Positions 10,006 to 18,627 of a DNA stretch of 64,000 nucleotides are shown here, piece by piece. Position 1 is the first letter of the stretch. Each line of letters begins with the position of its first letter. This stretch comes from Pseudomonas sivasensis (GTDB taxonomy: Bacteria; Pseudomonadota; Gammaproteobacteria; Pseudomonadales; Pseudomonadaceae), in contig NZ_JAAOWU010000022.1 of NCBI RefSeq assembly GCF_013778505.1, forward strand, positions 24,666 through 88,665, given 5' to 3'. Below the pieces are notes generated by a model, which was not told where the DNA came from, did not search any database, and worked only from the letters and a program-made list of their open reading frames with translations. A program made the position numbers and the translations under genes.

Positions 10006-10656
10006 GTGGCCCGTTCCAAAACTAGCCTTAAGTGGCTGCAAGAGCATTTCAACGATCCTTACGTCAAAAAGGCGCAGAAGGACGGCTACCGTTCGCGGGC
10101 CAGTTACAAGCTCCTGGAGATCCAAGACAAGGACAAATTGATTCGTCCGGGCATGAGCGTGATTGATCTTGGCGCGGCGCCGGGTGGCTGGTCTCAAGTG
10201 ACCAGTCGTCTGATTGGTGGCCAGGGAAGATTGATCGCGTCCGACATCCTTGAGATGGACAGCATCCCGGATGTGACCTTTGTGCACGGCGACTTCACCC
10301 AGGACTCGGTATTGGCCGAGATTCTGGAGGCCGTGGGAAATTCGCAGGTAGACCTTGTGATTTCCGACATGGCCCCCAATATGAGTGGATTACCGGCCGT
10401 CGATATGCCGCGGGCCATGTTCCTCTGTGAATTGGCACTGGATTTGGCGGGCCGGGTGTTGCGTCCGGGCGGTGATTTCCTTGTGAAAGTCTTCCAGGGC
10501 GAAGGTTTTGACGAGTATCACAAGAACATTCGCAAGCTGTTCGACAAGGTGCAGACGCGAAAGCCGGACTCTTCCCGGGACCGGTCTCGCGAGCAATACC
10601 TGCTGTGCCGCGGGTTCCGCGAGGTTGAAGGCGCGGCGAGTGAAGAGCGTTTTTGA
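10006..10656 (+). CDS. rlmE: 23S rRNA 2'-O-methyltransferase RlmE (FtsJ/RrmJ)
   Basis: Heat-shock methyltransferase that modifies U2552 in the 23S rRNA A-loop. The 216-residue protein has the SAM-binding motif DLGAAPGGWSQ and the catalytic K-D-K-E tetrad at K35, D121 (SDMAPNMSG), K161 (VKVFQGEG) and E196, each three residues earlier than in E. coli. The start is GTG, supported by GAGGTGG just upstream. It precedes ftsH, the usual rlmE-ftsH pairing. Confidence 0.97.
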   Translation: MARSKTSLKWLQEHFNDPYVKKAQKDGYRSRASYKLLEIQDKDKLIRPGMSVIDLGAAPGGWSQVTSRLIGGQGRLIASDILEMDSIPDVTFVHGDFTQDSVLAEILEAVGNSQVDLVISDMAPNMSGLPAVDMPRAMFLCELALDLAGRVLRPGGDFLVKVFQGEGFDEYHKNIRKLFDKVQTRKPDSSRDRSREQYLLCRGFREVEGAASEERF

Positions 10657-10847
10657 TTTATTCGAGGAGGGCGATAGGTTTTTTTATGTCGCTTTCGTCA
10701 CGAAGCTTTACGAATATTATGTAGTCAAAGTTTCACAAAGGGTTACAGACGGCGCCTGCCAGAGTTGTAGGTAATGTAGTAAGTTAGGCCGGTGAATATC
10801 ATGCGAAGCGCGCGCCAGTAGCGGAGCTTGCTTCAGAGGGTAGTTAA

Positions 10848-12767
10848 TTGAACGATATGGCAAAGAATCTGATCCTGTGGTTGATCATCGCGGCTGTCCT
10901 CGTGACGGTGATGAACAACTTCTCCAGTCCTAACGAGCCGCAGACCCTCAACTATTCCGACTTCATCCAGCAAGTTAAGGATGGCAAGGTCGAGCGCGTA
11001 GCGGTTGATGGCTACGTGATCACCGGCAAACGCAACGATGGCGATAGCTTTAAGACCATTCGTCCGGCAATCCAGGACAACGGTCTGATCGGTGACCTGG
11101 TGGATAACCACGTGGTTGTCGAAGGCAAGCAGCCTGAGCAGCAGAGCATTTGGACTCAACTCCTGGTGGCAAGCTTCCCGATCCTGGTGATCATTGCCGT
11201 GTTCATGTTCTTCATGCGCCAGATGCAGGGCGGTGCGGGGGGCAAGGGCGGGCCGATGAGCTTCGGCAAGAGCAAGGCGCGCCTGCTCTCTGAGGATCAG
11301 GTGAAGACCACCCTGGCTGACGTAGCAGGTTGCGATGAGGCGAAGGAAGAAGTCGGCGAGTTGGTGGAGTTCTTGCGCGATCCAGGCAAATTTCAGCGCC
11401 TGGGTGGTCGTATTCCTCGCGGCGTGCTGATGGTCGGCCCTCCAGGTACCGGTAAAACCTTGCTGGCCAAGGCGATTGCTGGCGAAGCCAAGGTGCCGTT
11501 CTTCACGATTTCCGGTTCTGACTTCGTTGAAATGTTCGTTGGTGTCGGCGCCAGCCGCGTTCGCGATATGTTTGAACAGGCCAAGAAGCACGCGCCATGC
11601 ATCATCTTTATCGATGAAATCGACGCCGTTGGTCGCCATCGTGGGGCCGGCATGGGTGGTGGCCACGATGAGCGTGAGCAGACTCTCAACCAGCTGCTGG
11701 TCGAGATGGATGGTTTTGAGATGAATGACGGCATCATCGTGATAGCCGCAACCAACCGTCCAGACGTGCTTGACCCTGCACTGCTTCGTCCGGGCCGCTT
11801 CGACCGTCAGGTTGTGGTTGGTCTGCCGGACATTCGTGGTCGTGAACAGATTCTGAAAGTGCACATGCGCAAAGTCCCAATGGGTGACGACGTAGCTCCG
11901 GCTGTGATTGCCCGTGGTACTCCAGGCTTCTCCGGTGCTGACTTGGCCAACCTGGTGAACGAGGCTTCGCTGTTTGCAGCCCGTACCGGCAAGCGCATTG
12001 TTGAAATGAAAGAGTTCGAACTGGCGAAAGATAAGATCATGATGGGCGCTGAGCGCAAATCCATGGTCATGTCCGAAAAAGAGAAGCAGAACACTGCTTA
12101 TCACGAAGCGGGTCACGCCATTGTGGGGCGTGTCGTGCCTGAGCATGATCCAGTCTACAAAGTGTCGATCATTCCTCGTGGTCGCGCCTTGGGTGTCACC
12201 ATGTTCCTGCCGGAAGAGGATCGTTACAGTCTCTCCAAGCGTGCGTTGATCAGTCAGATCTGCTCTCTGTACGGCGGTCGAATCGCTGAAGAGATGACAT
12301 TGGGCTTCGACGGCGTGACCACTGGGGCTTCCAACGACATCATGCGCGCCAGTCAGATTGCGCGAAACATGGTGACCAAGTGGGGTTTGTCGGAAAAGCT
12401 CGGTCCTTTGATGTACGCCGAGGAAGAAGGTGAAGTATTCCTGGGTCGTGGCGGCGGTGGTCAAAACGCCAGTTTCTCCGGTGAGACAGCCAAGCTGATT
12501 GACTCCGAGGTGCGCAGTATCATTGACCAGTGCTATGGCACGGCCAAACAAATCCTGACCGATAATCGCGACAAGCTCGATGCAATGGCTGATGCATTGA
12601 TGAAGTACGAGACCATCGATGCAGACCAGATCGACGACATTATGGCCGGTCGTGCACCTCGTGAGCCTCGTGATTGGGAAGGTGGTTCGGGTACTTCGGG
12701 CACCCCGCCTGTGGTTCAGAACGAGCGCCCTGAAACCCCAATCGGTGGCCCGGCAGCTGACCACTAA
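10848..12767 (+). CDS. ftsH: ATP-dependent zinc metalloprotease FtsH
   Basis: Inner-membrane AAA+ protease that degrades membrane and regulatory proteins. The 639-residue protein has two N-terminal membrane helices flanking a periplasmic segment, Walker A GPPGTGKT (197-204), Walker B FIDEID, the second region of homology ATNRPDVLDPALLRPGRFDR, and the zinc site HEAGH (419-423). The TTG start gives MNDMAKN, parallel to the long E. coli form MSDMAKN, and has AGAGGG 7 bases upstream; the ATG at 10857 would have poor spacing. The 191-base gap before it holds no gene; I could not assign a heat-shock promoter with confidence. Confidence 0.97.
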   Translation: MNDMAKNLILWLIIAAVLVTVMNNFSSPNEPQTLNYSDFIQQVKDGKVERVAVDGYVITGKRNDGDSFKTIRPAIQDNGLIGDLVDNHVVVEGKQPEQQSIWTQLLVASFPILVIIAVFMFFMRQMQGGAGGKGGPMSFGKSKARLLSEDQVKTTLADVAGCDEAKEEVGELVEFLRDPGKFQRLGGRIPRGVLMVGPPGTGKTLLAKAIAGEAKVPFFTISGSDFVEMFVGVGASRVRDMFEQAKKHAPCIIFIDEIDAVGRHRGAGMGGGHDEREQTLNQLLVEMDGFEMNDGIIVIAATNRPDVLDPALLRPGRFDRQVVVGLPDIRGREQILKVHMRKVPMGDDVAPAVIARGTPGFSGADLANLVNEASLFAARTGKRIVEMKEFELAKDKIMMGAERKSMVMSEKEKQNTAYHEAGHAIVGRVVPEHDPVYKVSIIPRGRALGVTMFLPEEDRYSLSKRALISQICSLYGGRIAEEMTLGFDGVTTGASNDIMRASQIARNMVTKWGLSEKLGPLMYAEEEGEVFLGRGGGGQNASFSGETAKLIDSEVRSIIDQCYGTAKQILTDNRDKLDAMADALMKYETIDADQIDDIMAGRAPREPRDWEGGSGTSGTPPVVQNERPETPIGGPAADH

Positions 12768-12775
12768 GGTTTGAA

Positions 12776-13627
12776 ATGACTTTTGCTTCGTCCTCCCCCC
12801 GGTTGCCTTGCGGCAACCGGGTTCTTGATTTGGCCCATACACATGTTATGGGCATTCTTAATGTAACCCCTGACTCCTTTTCCGATGGTGGCCGCTTCAG
12901 CCAACTTGATGCTGCACTGCGTCACGCAGAAGCCATGGTGGCGGCCGGCGCGACCTTGATTGATGTCGGTGGTGAATCAACTCGGCCTGGTGCTCGCGTT
13001 GTTTCTCCTCTGGAAGAGTTGGAGCGCGTGGCGCCGATTGTCGAGCGCATCGCTCGAGAGTTGGATGTGATTATTTCGGTTGATACTTCCACCCCGGCCG
13101 TGATGCGTGAGACTGCGCGATTAGGTGCCGGCTTGATCAACGATGTGCGGTCCCTGCAGCGCGACGGCGCTCTGGATGCAGCTGCGGCTACCGGTTTGCC
13201 GGTGTGTTTGATGCATATGCTGGGTGAGCCCGGCAATATGCAGGACAGTCCGCACTATGATGACCTGGTTGGTGAGGTGAGTGGTTTTCTCTCAGAACGC
13301 GTTGCCCAATGCGCTGCGGTAGGTATTGCGCCTGAAAGGATCATCCTTGATCCGGGGTTTGGTTTCGCCAAGACCCTGCAACACAATTTAAGTTTGTTCA
13401 AACACATGGAGTCCTTGCATGCCCTTGGTCGGCCCCTGTTGGTCGGTGTATCGCGCAAAAGCATGATAGGGCTGGCATTGAGCCGTCCGGTGGGTGAGCG
13501 GTTGTATGGTGGCCTCGCACTGGCGGCACTTGCAGTGACCAAAGGCGCACGCATCTTGCGTGTGCATGACGTTGCAGAAACCGTGGATGTGGTGCGCATG
13601 ATTGCCGCTGTAGAATCTGCCGAATAA
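12776..13627 (+). CDS. folP: Dihydropteroate synthase
   Basis: Condenses p-aminobenzoate with dihydropterin pyrophosphate in folate synthesis; the target of sulfonamides. The 283-residue TIM barrel shows MGILNVTPDSFSDGG, DVGGESTRPGA, DPGFGFAKTLQHN and GVSRKSMIG, all substrate-binding blocks of the family. It starts 8 bases after ftsH and is followed by glmM 16 bases later, the conserved ftsH-folP-glmM cluster. Confidence 0.97.
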   Translation: MTFASSSPRLPCGNRVLDLAHTHVMGILNVTPDSFSDGGRFSQLDAALRHAEAMVAAGATLIDVGGESTRPGARVVSPLEELERVAPIVERIARELDVIISVDTSTPAVMRETARLGAGLINDVRSLQRDGALDAAAATGLPVCLMHMLGEPGNMQDSPHYDDLVGEVSGFLSERVAQCAAVGIAPERIILDPGFGFAKTLQHNLSLFKHMESLHALGRPLLVGVSRKSMIGLALSRPVGERLYGGLALAALAVTKGARILRVHDVAETVDVVRMIAAVESAE

Positions 13628-13643
13628 GAATGATGGAGCACTT

Positions 13644-14981
13644 ATGACAAAAAAATACTTTGGCACCGACGGGATCCGTGGTCGGGTCGGCGAGTTTCCG
13701 ATTACTCCAGATTTCATGCTCAAGCTGGGTTGGGCGGCAGGCATGGCGTTCCGCAGCATGGGCGCATGCCGCATCCTGGTGGGCAAGGACACCCGGATTT
13801 CCGGGTACATGTTTGAGTCTGCGCTAGAGGCTGGCTTGTCCGCCGCAGGTGCTGATGTGATGTTGCTGGGCCCGATGCCGACTCCGGCGATCGCTTACCT
13901 GACGCGTACGTTTCACGCTGAAGCAGGTATTGTGATCAGCGCCTCGCACAACCCTCATGACGACAATGGCATCAAGTTTTTCTCGGGGCAGGGCACCAAA
14001 TTGCCGGACGAGATTGAGTTGATGATCGAAGAGCTGTTGGATGCGCCGATGACCGTGGTCGAGTCCAGCAAGCTGGGCAAGGTGTCGCGGATCAATGACG
14101 CATCCGGTCGTTATATCGAGTTCTGCAAGAGCAGTGTGCCAACCAGTACCAACTTTGCCGGCCTGAAGGTTGTCGTCGACTGCGCCCATGGTGCGACCTA
14201 CAAAGTCGCGCCAAGCGTATTTAAGGAGCTGGGCGCAGACGTGACTGTGCTGTCGGCTCAGCCCAACGGACTGAACATCAACGAGAACTGCGGCTCGACC
14301 CATATGGAGCAGCTGCAAGCTGCTGTCCTGGCCGAGCATGCCGACCTCGGTATTGCCTTCGACGGTGACGGCGACCGCGTGCTGATGGTTGACCACACGG
14401 GTGCCGTGGTCGATGGCGATGATCTGTTGTTTATCATTGCCCGCGACCTGCATGAGCGCAACAAGCTGCAAGGCGGTGTCGTCGGTACGCTGATGAGCAA
14501 TCTTGGGCTTGAGCTTGCGTTGGCAGACCTGGGTATTCCTTTTGTTCGCGCCAATGTCGGTGACCGATATGTGATCGCCGAGCTGCTGGAGCGTAACTGG
14601 CAGGTAGGTGGTGAGAACTCCGGGCACGTGGTGTGCTTCCAGCACACCACCACCGGTGACGCGATTATTGCTGCGTTGCAGGTGCTATTGGCTTTGCGTC
14701 GCCGCGAAGAGAGCCTGGCTCAGGCTCGTCAGGCTTTGCGCAAATGCCCGCAAGTATTGCTTAACGTGCGTTTCGCAGGTGGAGAAAACCCGATCGACCA
14801 CCCTGCTGTCAAAGAGGCTTGCGAGCGCGCGACCCTGGCAATGGCTGGTCGTGGACGGGTATTGCTACGCAAGTCCGGCACAGAGCCTTTGGTGCGCGTT
14901 ATGGTCGAAGGTGACGATGAAATACAGGTTCGCGGCCACGCCGAAGACCTGGCAAAACTGGTAACTGAAGTTTGCGCCTGA
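13644..14981 (+). CDS. glmM: Phosphoglucosamine mutase
   Basis: Converts glucosamine-6-phosphate to glucosamine-1-phosphate for UDP-GlcNAc, peptidoglycan and LPS. The 445-residue protein has the start FGTDGIRG, the phosphoserine loop SASHNPHDDNG with S101, the metal-binding DGDGDR, the sugar loop GGENSGH and the phosphate-binding RKSGTEPLVRVM. It sits in the conserved folP-glmM-tpiA-secG series. Confidence 0.98.
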   Translation: MTKKYFGTDGIRGRVGEFPITPDFMLKLGWAAGMAFRSMGACRILVGKDTRISGYMFESALEAGLSAAGADVMLLGPMPTPAIAYLTRTFHAEAGIVISASHNPHDDNGIKFFSGQGTKLPDEIELMIEELLDAPMTVVESSKLGKVSRINDASGRYIEFCKSSVPTSTNFAGLKVVVDCAHGATYKVAPSVFKELGADVTVLSAQPNGLNINENCGSTHMEQLQAAVLAEHADLGIAFDGDGDRVLMVDHTGAVVDGDDLLFIIARDLHERNKLQGGVVGTLMSNLGLELALADLGIPFVRANVGDRYVIAELLERNWQVGGENSGHVVCFQHTTTGDAIIAALQVLLALRRREESLAQARQALRKCPQVLLNVRFAGGENPIDHPAVKEACERATLAMAGRGRVLLRKSGTEPLVRVMVEGDDEIQVRGHAEDLAKLVTEVCA

Positions 14982-15047
14982 ATTCGGCTTGCCAGTGATG
15001 ATGTGGTTGGGTAACATCTGCGCCCACTTTGACCGACGAGGTACAGC

Positions 15048-15803
15048 ATGCGTCGCACTATGGTAGCTGGTAACTGGAAGATGCACGGTACCCGCGCCAG
15101 TGTCGCTGAGCTGATCAATGGCCTTCGTCACTTGGCCTTGCCTAGCGGTGTTGACATCGCGGTGTTCCCGCCTTGCTTGCATATCACCCAAGTGGTTGAT
15201 GGCTTGAAAGGTAAGTCGATTCAGGTCGGCTCGCAGAATTCTGCGGTGGAAGCCATGCAAGGTGCGTTGACCGGTGAGATTGCACCGAGTCAGCTGGTTG
15301 ATGCGGGTTGTTCCTATGTGCTTGTTGGGCACTCCGAGCGCCGTCAGATGATGGGCGAGCGTGATGGAACACTCAATCGCAAGTTCGCAGCTGCACAGGC
15401 TTGTGGCTTGATTCCGGTGCTGTGTATTGGGGAGACCCTTGAGCAGCGTGAATCTGGCAAGACTCTTGAGGTTGTCTCGCGTCAGCTTGGCAGCATTATC
15501 GAGGAGCTGGGTGTTGGTGCTTTCGCAAAGGCGGTAATTGCTTACGAGCCGGTCTGGGCCATTGGCACCGGGCTGACTGCTACACCGCAACAGGCGCAGG
15601 ATGTGCACGCAGCCATCCGTGCGCAGTTAGCGGCAGAGAATTCTGAAATCGCACAAGGTGTGCGGCTTCTATACGGCGGCAGCGTGAAGGCGGCCAATGC
15701 GGTCGAACTGTTCGGCATGCCGGATATCGATGGGGGGCTCATTGGTGGAGCTTCCCTGAATGCAGATGAGTTCGGTGCGATTTGTCGCGCCGCGGGAAAC
15801 TGA
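15048..15803 (+). CDS. tpiA: Triosephosphate isomerase
   Basis: Interconverts dihydroxyacetone phosphate and glyceraldehyde-3-phosphate. The 251-residue barrel has K11 in GNWKMHG, H95 in GHSERR and the catalytic E167 in YEPVWAIGTG, with the phosphate-binding YGGSVKA and GGASL near the end. GAGGTAC precedes the ATG. secG follows 4 bases after the stop. Confidence 0.98.
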   Translation: MRRTMVAGNWKMHGTRASVAELINGLRHLALPSGVDIAVFPPCLHITQVVDGLKGKSIQVGSQNSAVEAMQGALTGEIAPSQLVDAGCSYVLVGHSERRQMMGERDGTLNRKFAAAQACGLIPVLCIGETLEQRESGKTLEVVSRQLGSIIEELGVGAFAKAVIAYEPVWAIGTGLTATPQQAQDVHAAIRAQLAAENSEIAQGVRLLYGGSVKAANAVELFGMPDIDGGLIGGASLNADEFGAICRAAGN

Positions 15804-15807
15804 AAAA

Positions 15808-16191
15808 ATGCTGGAAACAGTCGTAGTCGTTTTTCATCTGTTGGCAGCCCTGGGCGTAGTTGCCCTGGTTTTGTTGCAACAGGGTAAAGGTGCGGATGCT
15901 GGTGCGTCTTTTGGTGCAGGTGCTTCAAATACTGTATTCGGAAGCCAAGGTTCCTCTACCTTTCTTAGTAAGTTTACTGCTATACTTGCCGCCGGTTTCT
16001 TCATAACCAGCTTAGGGTTAGGTTATTTTGCTAAAGAGAAAGCTCATGTGCTGACTCAAGTAGGTTTGCCAAACCCAGCAGTGTTGGAAGTACCAAAAGC
16101 AAAACCGGCTTCTGATGATGTCCCGGTGCTTCAAGAGCAAAAGTCGGCTACTCCAGCGACTGACGTACCTCCAGCTCAAGAGCAGAAGTAA
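15808..16191 (+). CDS. secG: Preprotein translocase subunit SecG
   Basis: Accessory subunit of the SecYEG translocon in the inner membrane. The 127-residue protein has two hydrophobic helices (residues 2-20 and about 50-72) and the conserved cytoplasmic loop LLQQGKGADAGASFGAGASNTVFG. The C-terminal tail is longer than in E. coli and rich in Ala, Pro, Gln and Lys, common in Pseudomonas. ATG at 15808 is the family start. tRNA-Leu begins 22 bases downstream, so secG and the tRNA may share a transcript. Confidence 0.95.
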   Translation: MLETVVVVFHLLAALGVVALVLLQQGKGADAGASFGAGASNTVFGSQGSSTFLSKFTAILAAGFFITSLGLGYFAKEKAHVLTQVGLPNPAVLEVPKAKPASDDVPVLQEQKSATPATDVPPAQEQK

Positions 16192-16213
16192 GAAGGGTTG
16201 TAAGCGCTGTATT

Positions 16214-16299
16214 GCCGAGGTGGTGGAATTGGTAGACACGCAACCTTGAGGTGGTTGTGCCCATAGGGTGTAGGGGTTCGAGTCCCCTTCTCGGTACCA
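16214..16299 (+). tRNA. tRNA-Leu (GAG)
   Basis: An 86-base cloverleaf with acceptor GCCGAGG/TCTCGGT, discriminator A and encoded CCA. The anticodon arm is CAACC-TTGAGGT-GGTTG, giving anticodon GAG for CUC/CUU. A long variable arm (typical of class II tRNA) precedes the GGTTCGAGTCC T-arm. Located after secG as in other pseudomonads. Confidence 0.96.
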
Positions 16300-16310
16300 A
16301 TTATCAGGAG

Positions 16311-16333
16311 AGCCCGCTGTTGCGGGCTTTCTT
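16311..16333 (+). terminator. Terminator after tRNA-Leu
   Basis: AGCCCGC-N4-GCGGGCT followed by TTCTT, 12 bases after the tRNA. Confidence 0.8.
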
Positions 16334-16350
16334 GTAGGTGGAAGGTTACA

Positions 16351-16379
16351 TTGACCCTGTAAGGGATCGGTCGTATACT
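16351..16379 (+). promoter_or_regulatory. Sigma-70 promoter of tRNA-fMet/rimP-nusA operon
   Basis: TTGACC (16351-16356), a 17-base spacer and TATACT (16374-16379) place the start point about 10 bases before the tRNA, a near-consensus promoter. It probably feeds both the tRNA and the downstream rimP-nusA-infB genes by read-through, as for the E. coli metY-nusA operon. Confidence 0.8.
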
Positions 16380-16395
16380 TCCGCCCCAGCTTTGT

Positions 16396-16472
<77 letters not shown>

Positions 16473-16482
16473 GTTTTAGCGG

Positions 16483-16504
16483 AGCCCCTTTTAAGGGGCT
16501 TTTT
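16483..16504 (+). terminator. Terminator after tRNA-fMet
   Basis: AGCCCC-TTTTAA-GGGGCT followed by TTTT. Probably partial, since rimP has no clear promoter of its own. Confidence 0.8.
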
Positions 16505-16549
16505 GTTAGCTGGACACTTTCAACGCCGCTGTTCGACGGCGTTTCAAGG

Positions 16550-16572
16550 ATGGGCGTTTCGCCCATTTTTTT
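16550..16572 (+). terminator. Second hairpin with T-run in the rimP leader
   Basis: ATGGGCG-TTT-CGCCCAT followed by six T. A further GC hairpin (AACGCCG/CGGCGTT) lies just before it at about 16522-16543. Serial terminator-like hairpins between tRNA-fMet and rimP suggest attenuation of the nusA operon, which is autoregulated by NusA-dependent termination in E. coli. Confidence 0.75.
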
Positions 16573-16612
16573 ATTTTGCACAGCATGCACATACATGCAC
16601 GAGGGGGTTCAG

Positions 16613-17071
16613 GTGTCGAGCAAGCTAGAAGAGTTGCAGGCCTTGTTGGCCCCGGTGGTCGTGGCCCTAGGCTATGAATGCTGGGGTGTTGAGTTTTCGG
16701 CTCAAGGTCGCCACTCAATGTTGCGCGTTTATATCGATAAAGAGGGCGGTGTGCTGGTGGACGATTGTGCCATTGTCAGCCGTCAGATCAGCGGTGTGCT
16801 GGATGTTGAAGATCCAATTTCCGTTGAATACACCCTCGAAGTTTCCTCGCCAGGCATGGAACGCCCACTGTTCACTATTGATCAGTTTGCAAAATTTGCC
16901 GGTGAACAAGTGAAGATCAAGCTGCGATCTCCTTTTGAAGGACGACGCAACTTTCAGGGCCTTCTGCGCGGTGTAGAAGAACAGGATGTCGTGGTGCAGG
17001 TAGAAGACCATGAGTTCCTGTTGCCGATCGATATGATCGACAAGGCCAACATTATTCCCAGTTTTGACTGA
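16613..17071 (+). CDS. rimP: Ribosome maturation factor RimP
   Basis: Needed for 30S subunit maturation. The 152-residue protein has the N-terminal domain (LGYECWGVEF, LRVYIDKEGGV) and the C-terminal SH3-like domain (EYTLEVSSPGMERPL). The GTG start giving MSSKLEELQALL is preferred because GAGGGGG lies about 6 bases upstream and the family starts there; an upstream in-frame ATG would translate the terminator stem. nusA follows 47 bases later. Confidence 0.96.
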   Translation: MSSKLEELQALLAPVVVALGYECWGVEFSAQGRHSMLRVYIDKEGGVLVDDCAIVSRQISGVLDVEDPISVEYTLEVSSPGMERPLFTIDQFAKFAGEQVKIKLRSPFEGRRNFQGLLRGVEEQDVVVQVEDHEFLLPIDMIDKANIIPSFD

Positions 17072-17118
17072 GACGCGGATCCCGCGGATCCAATGGCTTG
17101 CGAAAGGCGAGGCGTACG

Positions 17119-18600
17119 ATGAGCAAAGAAGTACTGCTGGTTGTTGAGTCGGTATCCAATGAAAAGGGCGTACCGGCAAACGTGATTTTTGAAGCGCTGG
17201 AGTTGGCTCTGGCCACTGCTACCAAAAAGCGTTTTGAAGACGAAGTTGATCTGCGTGTGGAAATTAACCGCCACACCGGTGCCTATGAGACTTTCCGTCG
17301 CTGGACGGTCGTCGAAGAAGCCGATCTTGATGATCCGGCCATCGAAACCTGGCCAAGCAAGGTTGCCGAAACGCACCCAGGTGCCCAGGTTGGTGATGTC
17401 GTCGAAGAAAAGATCGAGTCCATCGAGTTCGGCCGCATTGCTGCACAGACCGCCAAGCAGGTCATCGTGCAGAAGGTTCGTGAAGCCGAGCGCGCTCAAG
17501 TCGTTGACGCCTATCGCGAGCGGCTGGGAGAAATTATCTCCGGCACCGTGAAAAAAGTTACCCGCGACAATGTGATCGTCGATCTGGGCAACAACGCCGA
17601 AGCGTTGCTGGCCCGCGAAGACATCATCTCTCGCGAAACCTTCCGTGTCGGCGTGCGTTTGCGTGCGCTGCTCAAGGAAATCCGCACCGAGAACCGTGGC
17701 CCTCAGTTGATCCTGTCGCGTACCGCGCCGGAAATGCTGATCGAGCTGTTCCGTATCGAAGTGCCGGAAATCGCCGAAGGCCTGATCGAAGTCATGGCTG
17801 CGTCCCGCGACCCGGGTTCGCGCGCCAAGATCGCGGTCCGTTCCAAGGACAAACGCATCGACCCGCAAGGCGCTTGCATCGGTATGCGCGGTTCGCGCGT
17901 CCAGGCAGTGTCGGGCGAATTGGGCGGTGAGCGTGTGGACATCGTCCTGTGGGACGATAACCCGGCGCAGTTCGTGATCAACGCCATGTCGCCTGCTGAA
18001 GTGGCGGCAATTATCGTTGACGAAGATGCCCATGCAATGGACATCGCCGTTGGCGCAGACAATCTGGCTCAGGCCATTGGTCGTGGTGGTCAGAACGTGC
18101 GTCTGGCCAGCCAATTGACCGGCTGGACCCTGAACGTGATGACCGAATCGGACATCCAGGCTAAGCAGCAAGCTGAAACCGGTGACATCCTGCGCAACTT
18201 CATTGACGAGTTGGAAGTCGACGAAGACCTGGCACAGGTGCTGGTAGATGAAGGCTTCACCAGCCTGGAAGAGATTGCCTACGTACCGTTGGAAGAAATG
18301 CTCAACATCGACGGCTTTGACGAAGACACCGTCAACGAGCTTCGCGCTCGGGCCAAGGATCGTTTGTTGACTAAAGCCATCGCTACTGAGGAAAAGCTGG
18401 CAGACGCCCATCCGGCCGAAGACCTACTCTCGCTTGAGGGTATGGACAAGGATTTGGCGATGGAACTGGCGGTGCGCGGCGTAATTACCCGCGAAGACCT
18501 GGCCGAGCAGTCTATTGACGATCTGCTCGACATCGACGGCATTGACGATGATCGTGCCGGCAAGTTGATCATGGCCGCCCGAGCCCATTGGTTCGAGTAA
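17119..18600 (+). CDS. nusA: Transcription termination/antitermination factor NusA
   Basis: RNA polymerase-binding factor controlling pausing, termination and rRNA antitermination. The 493-residue protein shows the N-terminal RNAP-binding domain, an S1 domain (about 135-200), KH1 and KH2 (GACIGMRGSRVQAV and IGRGGQNVRLA) and two acidic C-terminal repeats (about 365-490) as in gamma-proteobacteria. The start MSKEVLLVVE is the family start; an in-frame upstream start is not conserved. Confidence 0.97.
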   Translation: MSKEVLLVVESVSNEKGVPANVIFEALELALATATKKRFEDEVDLRVEINRHTGAYETFRRWTVVEEADLDDPAIETWPSKVAETHPGAQVGDVVEEKIESIEFGRIAAQTAKQVIVQKVREAERAQVVDAYRERLGEIISGTVKKVTRDNVIVDLGNNAEALLAREDIISRETFRVGVRLRALLKEIRTENRGPQLILSRTAPEMLIELFRIEVPEIAEGLIEVMAASRDPGSRAKIAVRSKDKRIDPQGACIGMRGSRVQAVSGELGGERVDIVLWDDNPAQFVINAMSPAEVAAIIVDEDAHAMDIAVGADNLAQAIGRGGQNVRLASQLTGWTLNVMTESDIQAKQQAETGDILRNFIDELEVDEDLAQVLVDEGFTSLEEIAYVPLEEMLNIDGFDEDTVNELRARAKDRLLTKAIATEEKLADAHPAEDLLSLEGMDKDLAMELAVRGVITREDLAEQSIDDLLDIDGIDDDRAGKLIMAARAHWFE

Positions 18601-18627
18601 TTAGGCGCGGCCTGAGGAGAGAAGTGC

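Noticed and set aside
10657..10847. A heat-shock (sigma-32) promoter before ftsH
   Set aside because: I could not find CTTGAAA with a properly spaced CCCAT-type -10; only weak sigma-70-like sequences are present.
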